Source: Streptomyces eurythermus
GTDB lineage: Bacteria; Actinomycetota; Actinomycetes; Streptomycetales; Streptomycetaceae
Length of the DNA: 64,000 nt
Assembly (NCBI RefSeq): GCF_014649115.1
Contig: NZ_BMSK01000013.1
Coordinates: 1 to 64,000 of the forward strand
Direction: 5' to 3'
A program made the position numbers and the translations under genes. Positions 59,743 to 64,000 of the stretch are shown here, piece by piece. Position 1 is the stretch's first letter, and every line of letters starts with the position of its first letter. Below the pieces are notes generated by a model. The model did no database searches, was not told the DNA's origin, and saw only the letters and a list, made by a program, of their open reading frames with translations.

Positions 59743-60567
59743 TCAGCCGTTGTGGCCTATCACCTCATGGATCCAGCCCGTGTAGGCGGGCGCGCTGGTG
59801 TAGAGCCCCGGGCCCTCGCTGCAGCGCACGCCCGGGGCGCCGGGGCCCGAGGTGACACCGATGAGTTCCCAGCGCCCCTTGCGGCCCTGCCGGAGCTGGG
59901 GGCCGCCCGAGTCACCGTTGCACGCCATGGCCTCGGGCACCTGGCTGATCGTGCACAAGCGGGTGCTGTCCGCGTAGCCCGGAGCGCACTCGGAGACCGC
60001 ACCCCTGCGCGTGTCGAGTTCCTGGAGTCGGTCGGGGAAGACCCACTTGGCGGGGTCGGGCGCGTCGTCGATGGTGCCGAAACCCAAGACCCGGGTCGGG
60101 GCGCCGGGCCGCCCCGGGTCGTCGGCGACGCGGAGGGGCTTCTCGGCGACCGGGCGGTCCAGGCGGATCAGAGCGACGTCGTCGCGGTTGGGGCCGACGC
60201 CCTCGCCGTTCCGGTAGCCCGGGTGGGACACCTTCTGCGCGACGGAGCGGACCGTGCCCCCGGAGTCCTTCCACTCACTGCCGATCCGGACGGTGCCGTC
60301 CAGGGTGACGAGCCTCGTGTCCACGCAGTGGGCAGCTGTGAGCACCCACTTCGAGTCGATCAACGATCCCCCGCAGACACCCTTGAAATCAGGGTCGTCC
60401 GCACCCGTCACCGGGATCGACACCATGAACGGGTAACGCTGCGTGGAATCCTTCCCGTTGACGATGGCTTCGGCGTTGCCGGTCATCACGGCGGCACACG
60501 CCGCTCCCGCCAGGACCACCGCGGCGGTGCGCGCCACCGTACGGCGCGAGGACTTCGAGCTGAACAC
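59743..60567 (-). CDS. Secreted trypsin-like serine protease (S1)
   Basis: 274-residue precursor: signal peptide RTAAVVLAGAACAAVMTG, a short propeptide, then mature IVNGKDSTQRYPFMV, the classical S1 N-terminus. Catalytic triad H80 (LTAAHC), D130 (RDDVALIRL) and S220 (NGDSGGP). Six-Cys pattern fits three disulfides. The GTG at 60567 has GGAG five bases upstream; an upstream ATG at 60633 would add an improbable extension. Same strand as the lipoprotein gene, 78 bases from it. Confidence 0.92.
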   Translation of the reverse strand: MFSSKSSRRTVARTAAVVLAGAACAAVMTGNAEAIVNGKDSTQRYPFMVSIPVTGADDPDFKGVCGGSLIDSKWVLTAAHCVDTRLVTLDGTVRIGSEWKDSGGTVRSVAQKVSHPGYRNGEGVGPNRDDVALIRLDRPVAEKPLRVADDPGRPGAPTRVLGFGTIDDAPDPAKWVFPDRLQELDTRRGAVSECAPGYADSTRLCTISQVPEAMACNGDSGGPQLRQGRKGRWELIGVTSGPGAPGVRCSEGPGLYTSAPAYTGWIHEVIGHNG

Positions 60568-60614
60568 TGATTCTCCGATCGGACGAACATGTGCGATGTG
60601 TCCAGCCTGCGCGA

Positions 60615-60875
60615 TCAGCGGGAAGTGATCCATCCGGCCAGCGGGCCTGTGCGGGGTGGGGAGGGCCCCACCCCGGGATCCGGCGTTGGTCGCCTCACGA
60701 GGACGACGGGGTTGATCGGCGTGCAGTCGATCGCGGCGGACTCACCCGTCGCGCGGTACACGGCCGAGCAGTTCGTGCCGTTGTAGCCCAGGCATTCCTG
60801 GAAACCCGCCCCGCCGGTCTGGTTGTTGACGACCACACGCCATCCGGTGACGTTCGACAGGTTGTGGTAGCCGTG
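60615..60875 (-). pseudogene. Remnant of a secreted protein (I36 / beta-crystallin-like C-terminal part)
   Basis: The minus-strand frame reads HGYHNLSNVTGWRVVVNNQT, then GFQECLGYNGTNC and AIDCTPINPVVL, a pattern like the C-terminal half of small secreted Streptomyces proteins of the I36 inhibitor type. It has no signal peptide or start: the frame opens at a TAG (60876-60878) that is the stop of the HTH gene, in the same frame. About 20 further residues after PVVL look non-native. I read this as a truncated gene. Confidence 0.6.
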
Positions 60876-61100
60876 CTACCGGCCTGAGTGGGCGGCCGTG
60901 CCGAGGCGCCGCTGCGGTTGCTCCCCGCCCCGGCCGCGCAGGGAGACGTCCGTCTCGGTGAGGACGCGGTGGACGAATCCGTACGACCGGCCGTATGCCT
61001 CGGCGATGGCCCGTATGGACCTGCCGGCCTCGTACTGCTCCTTCATCTCCCGCGCGAGCTTCTCGCGCGCCGCACCCGTGATCTGTTCGCCCTTCCGCAC
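60876..61100 (-). CDS. Small helix-turn-helix protein
   Basis: 74-residue DNA-binding protein common in Streptomyces: KGEQITGAAREKLAREMKEQ, then RSIRAIAEAYGRSYGFVHRV as a resolvase/homeodomain-like HTH and LRGRGG. Typical relatives end shortly after the RGRGG with a basic tail, as here (PQRRLGTAAHSGR). Its TAG stop is immediately followed, in frame, by the secreted-protein remnant. Targets unknown. Confidence 0.83.
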   Translation of the reverse strand: MRKGEQITGAAREKLAREMKEQYEAGRSIRAIAEAYGRSYGFVHRVLTETDVSLRGRGGEQPQRRLGTAAHSGR

Positions 61101-61300
61101 GGCTCGTCTCCTTCCGTGACCGGCTCCGGTTGTGATCGTCGTCTACCCCGGAAAGGACGCGATGTTCCCGGCCGCCGCAATCTTCCGCGGTTGCCCACTC
61201 CCGTCATCCAACCGACATTCACCCGTCACCCATTTGACTGCATGTCCATGCCACTCTCCCGGATGCCGCCCCCGTTCAACCCGCGTAGATGGGACCCCAC

Positions 61301-62104
61301 ATGCCGGCGATACGCACCGCCCGCTGGAAGTCAGTGGCATTCGCCACGGCCGCCGTCCTGGTCGGCCTCACCTCCCCCGCCCTCACCGCGACCCCCGCCG
61401 CGGCCACCACGACGGCGTACGACTCGACGTACTACAAGAACGCCGTGGGCAAGACGGGCACCAGCCTCAAGTCCTCGCTGCACACCATCATCAGCAGCCA
61501 GACCAAGCTGTCCTACTCGGCGCTCTGGGAGGCGCTGAAGGTCACCGACCAGGACCCGGCCAACAGCAACAACGTCAAGCTGCTGTACTCGGGCATCTCC
61601 CGCAGCAAGACGCTCAACGGCGGTGACGTCGGCGACTGGAACCGCGAGCACGTGTGGGCCATCTCGCACGGCGACCTGACGACCTCCACCGGTCCGGGCA
61701 CCGACCTGCACCACATCCGTCCGGAGGACGTCCAGGTCAACGGTGTCCGGGGCAACAAGGACTTCGACAACGGCGGCAGCGGCTTCACCAACTCCGGTGG
61801 CAGCCTCACCGATTCCAACTCCTTCGAGCCGCGCGACGCCGTCAAGGGCGACGTGGCGCGCATGATCTTCTACATGATCGTCCGCTACGAGGGCGGCGAC
61901 GGCTGGGCCGACCTGGAGGGCAACGACAGCGTCAGCAACGGCAGCAACCCCTGCATGGGCCGGCTGTCGGTGCTCAAGCAGTGGAACGACGAGGACCCGC
62001 CGGACACCTTCGAGGAGCGCCGCAACCAGGTCATCTACGACACCTATCAGAAGAACCGGAACCCGTTCATCGACCACCCCGAGTGGGTCGAGGCGATCTG
62101 GTAG
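61301..62104 (+). CDS. Secreted endonuclease I family nuclease
   Basis: 267-residue precursor with a signal peptide (FATAAVLVGLTSPALTATPA) and an EndA/NucM-type beta-beta-alpha-metal nuclease domain: WNREHVWAISHGD with the metal/catalytic His, TDLHHIRPEDVQVNGVRGNK, and NGGSGFTNSGGSL. This family degrades extracellular DNA and RNA with Mg2+. Most members read REHxWP; here Ala replaces Pro. The ATG at 61301 is preceded by GATGGGA; an ATG at 61289 is possible. Confidence 0.9.
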   Translation: MPAIRTARWKSVAFATAAVLVGLTSPALTATPAAATTTAYDSTYYKNAVGKTGTSLKSSLHTIISSQTKLSYSALWEALKVTDQDPANSNNVKLLYSGISRSKTLNGGDVGDWNREHVWAISHGDLTTSTGPGTDLHHIRPEDVQVNGVRGNKDFDNGGSGFTNSGGSLTDSNSFEPRDAVKGDVARMIFYMIVRYEGGDGWADLEGNDSVSNGSNPCMGRLSVLKQWNDEDPPDTFEERRNQVIYDTYQKNRNPFIDHPEWVEAIW

Positions 62105-62317
62105 GACGGGCCGGTCACTCCCGGACAGATCCGTTCCGGCACGGCCGCCGCGGGCAGGGCACGCCGCTCCTCCTCGGTCAGGTCGGGGCGGGCCGGTGTC
62201 CACCCGACCCGGGCGGTACGGCCGGACGCCCACCCACCGGGCCGCCCGGCTCGCCCACCAGAGCCGGCCGGCCGGACCGCCTCGTCCCCGCGCCTTGTCC
62301 AGCCCTGCCCACGCCCG

Positions 62318-63223
62318 TCAGGTCGCCTGTCCGCGGACCTGGTCGAGGCTGGTCAGCTCGGCGGCGGTGAGCCGCAGCGCTCCGGCGGCGACGTTCTCGG
62401 TCAGGTGGCCGGGGTTGCCGGTGCCGGGGATGGCGAGTACGTGCGGGCCCTGGTGCAGCGTCCAGGCGATGCGGACCTGCGCGGGAGTCGCGTCGTGGGC
62501 ACGGGCCACGGAGAGCACCGCGTCGTCGTGCACGGCCGTCGCACCGCGTTCTCCGGCCTCTCCGGCCACGGCGTAGAACGGGACGAAGGCGATGCCGTGC
62601 TCGCCGCACAGCCGCAGCAGCTCGTCGCCGACCGGGTCGGGCCGGTCCAGGGCGTACCGGTTCTGGACGGAGACCACCGGGGCGATCCGCAGCGCCTCGG
62701 TGAGGTGCCGGGGTTCCACGGCGGAGATCCCGAGGTGCCGGATCAGTCCCGCCGTGCGCAACTCGGCGAGGGCGCCGAAGTGTTCGGCGATGGAGTCCTG
62801 GCGCATCCGGCGCAGGTGGACGAGGTCGAGATGGTCCCGTCCGAGCTGGCGCAGGTTCTCCTCGACATGGCCGCGCAGCTCGTCGGGGCGGGCGGAGGTG
62901 CCCCACGCGCCGTGGTAGTCGCGGTAGGGGCCGACCTCGGTGGCGATGACGAGGTCGTCGGGGTACGGGGACAGCGCGGTGTTGACGAGTTCGTTGGCGG
63001 AACGCAGCGAGGAGAAGTAGAAGGCCGCCGTGTCGATGTGGTTCACCCCGAGTTCGACGGCCTTGCGCAGCACCGCCAGCGACCGTTCCCGGTCGCTCGG
63101 GGTGCCGTGGTGGAAGGCGGCGCTGCCCGTCAGCCGCATGGTGCCGAAGCCGATGCGGCGGACGGGCAGATCACCCAGCCCGAAGGTGCCGGAGGCGTCC
63201 GCGGTGATCGTTTCCGTGGTCAT
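62318..63223 (-). CDS. Aldo/keto reductase
   Basis: 301-residue AKR: PVRRIGFGTMRLTGSAAFHH at the N-terminus, NHIDTAAFYFSSLRSAN with catalytic Asp and Tyr, DLVIATEVGPY (where the usual Lys after ATK is Glu, unusual for an active AKR), HLDLVHLRRMRQD and IPGTGNPGHLTENVAA for NADPH. The Lys substitution may reduce activity. The ATG at 63223 is chosen over 63241. Convergent with the endonuclease gene; the 213-base gap holds nothing I recognise. Confidence 0.87.
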   Translation of the reverse strand: MTTETITADASGTFGLGDLPVRRIGFGTMRLTGSAAFHHGTPSDRERSLAVLRKAVELGVNHIDTAAFYFSSLRSANELVNTALSPYPDDLVIATEVGPYRDYHGAWGTSARPDELRGHVEENLRQLGRDHLDLVHLRRMRQDSIAEHFGALAELRTAGLIRHLGISAVEPRHLTEALRIAPVVSVQNRYALDRPDPVGDELLRLCGEHGIAFVPFYAVAGEAGERGATAVHDDAVLSVARAHDATPAQVRIAWTLHQGPHVLAIPGTGNPGHLTENVAAGALRLTAAELTSLDQVRGQAT

Positions 63224-63256
63224 CGGCGGAGTCTCGCACACGGCGCCCGCGCCACG

Positions 63257-63964
63257 TCAGCAGTACAGGTTGGCTCCCGGCGCGACCCCGAGGATCTGGG
63301 CGAAGCGCTGGTAGGCGGAGACCCGGCTCTGCACCTGTGCGGGGTTCTTGCCGTCGCACTCCAGGGAGCCGTTGATGCTGCGGATGGTCTGGCCGAAGCC
63401 GGCGCCGTTCACCATGGCGTTGTGCGGGGTCATGGTGCCGGGCCCGGACTGTGTGTTCCAGTACCACAGGCCGGTCTTCCAGGCGACGGACGCGTTGTTC
63501 TGCACCAGGTTGGGGTTGTTGAGCAGGTCGATGCCGAGCGCGTCGCCGGCGGCCTTGTAGTTGAAGTTCCAGGACAGCTGGATGGGGCCGCGCCCGTAGT
63601 ACGCCGCCTGGCCCGCCGGGCAGCCGTAGGGGCGGCTCTGGTCGCAGTAGTGCGGGTAGTTGGCGGTGTTCTGTTCGACGACGTACACCAGTCCGCCGGT
63701 CTCGTGGCTGACGTTGGCGAGGAAGGCGGCGGCCTCCTGCTTCCGCACGGTGTCGCTGCCGGTGTTCGCGAAGGCGGGGTAGGCGCCGAGCGCGGCGGTC
63801 AGACCGCTGTAGGTGTAGAAGGAATTCCGGTTCGGGAACATCTGGTTGAACTGCGACTCGCTCACCACGAAACCGGCGGCGGAGGCCGGGGACGCCTGGA
63901 ACGCCAGGGCGGAGCCGCCGATCGCGAGCGAGGCCAGGAGCGCGGCGATGCGGTGTTTCGACAC
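63257..63964 (-). CDS. Secreted GH19 chitinase, catalytic domain only
   Basis: 235-residue precursor with signal peptide (ALLASLAIGGSALAFQASPA) and a class IV-like GH19 domain: SESQFNQMFPNRNSFYTYSG, the catalytic acid E88 in NVSHETGG, YYGRGPIQLSWNFNY, and a Cys-ended C-terminus. No chitin-binding module, unlike ChiC-type Streptomyces enzymes, so it would act on accessible chitin or fungal walls. The start is GTG 63964, seven bases after AAAGGAG. Confidence 0.94.
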   Translation of the reverse strand: MSKHRIAALLASLAIGGSALAFQASPASAAGFVVSESQFNQMFPNRNSFYTYSGLTAALGAYPAFANTGSDTVRKQEAAAFLANVSHETGGLVYVVEQNTANYPHYCDQSRPYGCPAGQAAYYGRGPIQLSWNFNYKAAGDALGIDLLNNPNLVQNNASVAWKTGLWYWNTQSGPGTMTPHNAMVNGAGFGQTIRSINGSLECDGKNPAQVQSRVSAYQRFAQILGVAPGANLYC

Positions 63965-64000
63965 GGACCAACTCCTTTGTACGGCACGGCCGCGCCCGCC

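Overview
The window is chromosomal DNA from a Streptomyces-type actinomycete. This rests on the very high G+C with third-position bias, frequent GTG and TTG starts, and lineage markers: a WhiB-like protein, an SsgA-like protein, the GlgE-pathway trio, a MelC1/MelC2 tyrosinase operon, SigB/F-type sigma factors, and F420- and mycothiol-linked families. The species cannot be named from the sequence. I see no rRNA, tRNA, insertion sequence or CRISPR array.

Layout. 1-5464: alpha-glucan block (treS end, maltokinase, glgB) followed by a YbdK-type carboxylate-amine ligase. 5484-14688: small membrane protein, acyl-CoA ligase, anti-sigma-like ATPase, NDH-2-like oxidoreductase, FUSC exporter, a stress-type sigma factor and a lone cyclic-nucleotide-binding protein. 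14712-19756: MFS exporter, divergent LysE exporter and ArgP-like regulator, eight 46-bp tandem repeats, a WhiB-like regulator and small conserved proteins. 19784-26154: FAD dehydrogenase with TetR, AlkB, a metallo-beta-lactamase-fold hydrolase, DUF4032 and a universal stress protein. 26302-29782: three translationally coupled genes encoding a receiver/thioredoxin-reductase-like fusion, a cyclic-nucleotide-binding histidine kinase and a UBP-type zinc finger protein. 29855-37992: secreted M4 protease, secreted serine hydrolase, AIM24, a PLP lyase, an F420 oxidoreductase, an SsgA-like protein and two membrane proteins. 38039-45329: aldo/keto reductase, acyl/aryl-CoA ligase, LysR, lipase and an aryl-CoA-type FAD monooxygenase facing the melC operon. 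45330-54751: RNase H with a zinc-binding tail, VOC proteins, XRE regulator, a second sigma factor behind two SigB-type promoters, an anti-sigma-like ATPase, aldo/keto reductase with LysR, DinB and adenosine deaminase. 54752-61100: accessory pocket with a large DUF4157 (eCIS-associated) protein, an AT-richer lipoprotein gene, a trypsin-like protease and a truncated secreted-protein remnant. 61301-63964: secreted endonuclease, aldo/keto reductase and GH19 chitinase.

How the genes fit together. The first block makes and branches storage alpha-glucan. Two group-3 sigma factors, two anti-sigma-type ATPases and three GNNT-N14/15-GGGTAC promoters point to a general stress regulon, one of whose promoters drives the SsgA-like gene. 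Several secreted hydrolases fit a soil saprophyte. The two places most likely to hold undescribed biology are the receiver/TrxR-like, kinase and UBP-finger cassette and the DUF4157 protein. The DUF4157 protein's middle region carries the residue pattern of a PI-kinase/HipA-like phosphotransferase. Its locus has a long hairpin, a 16-bp tandem repeat in the leader, and a 20/22 direct repeat on either side.
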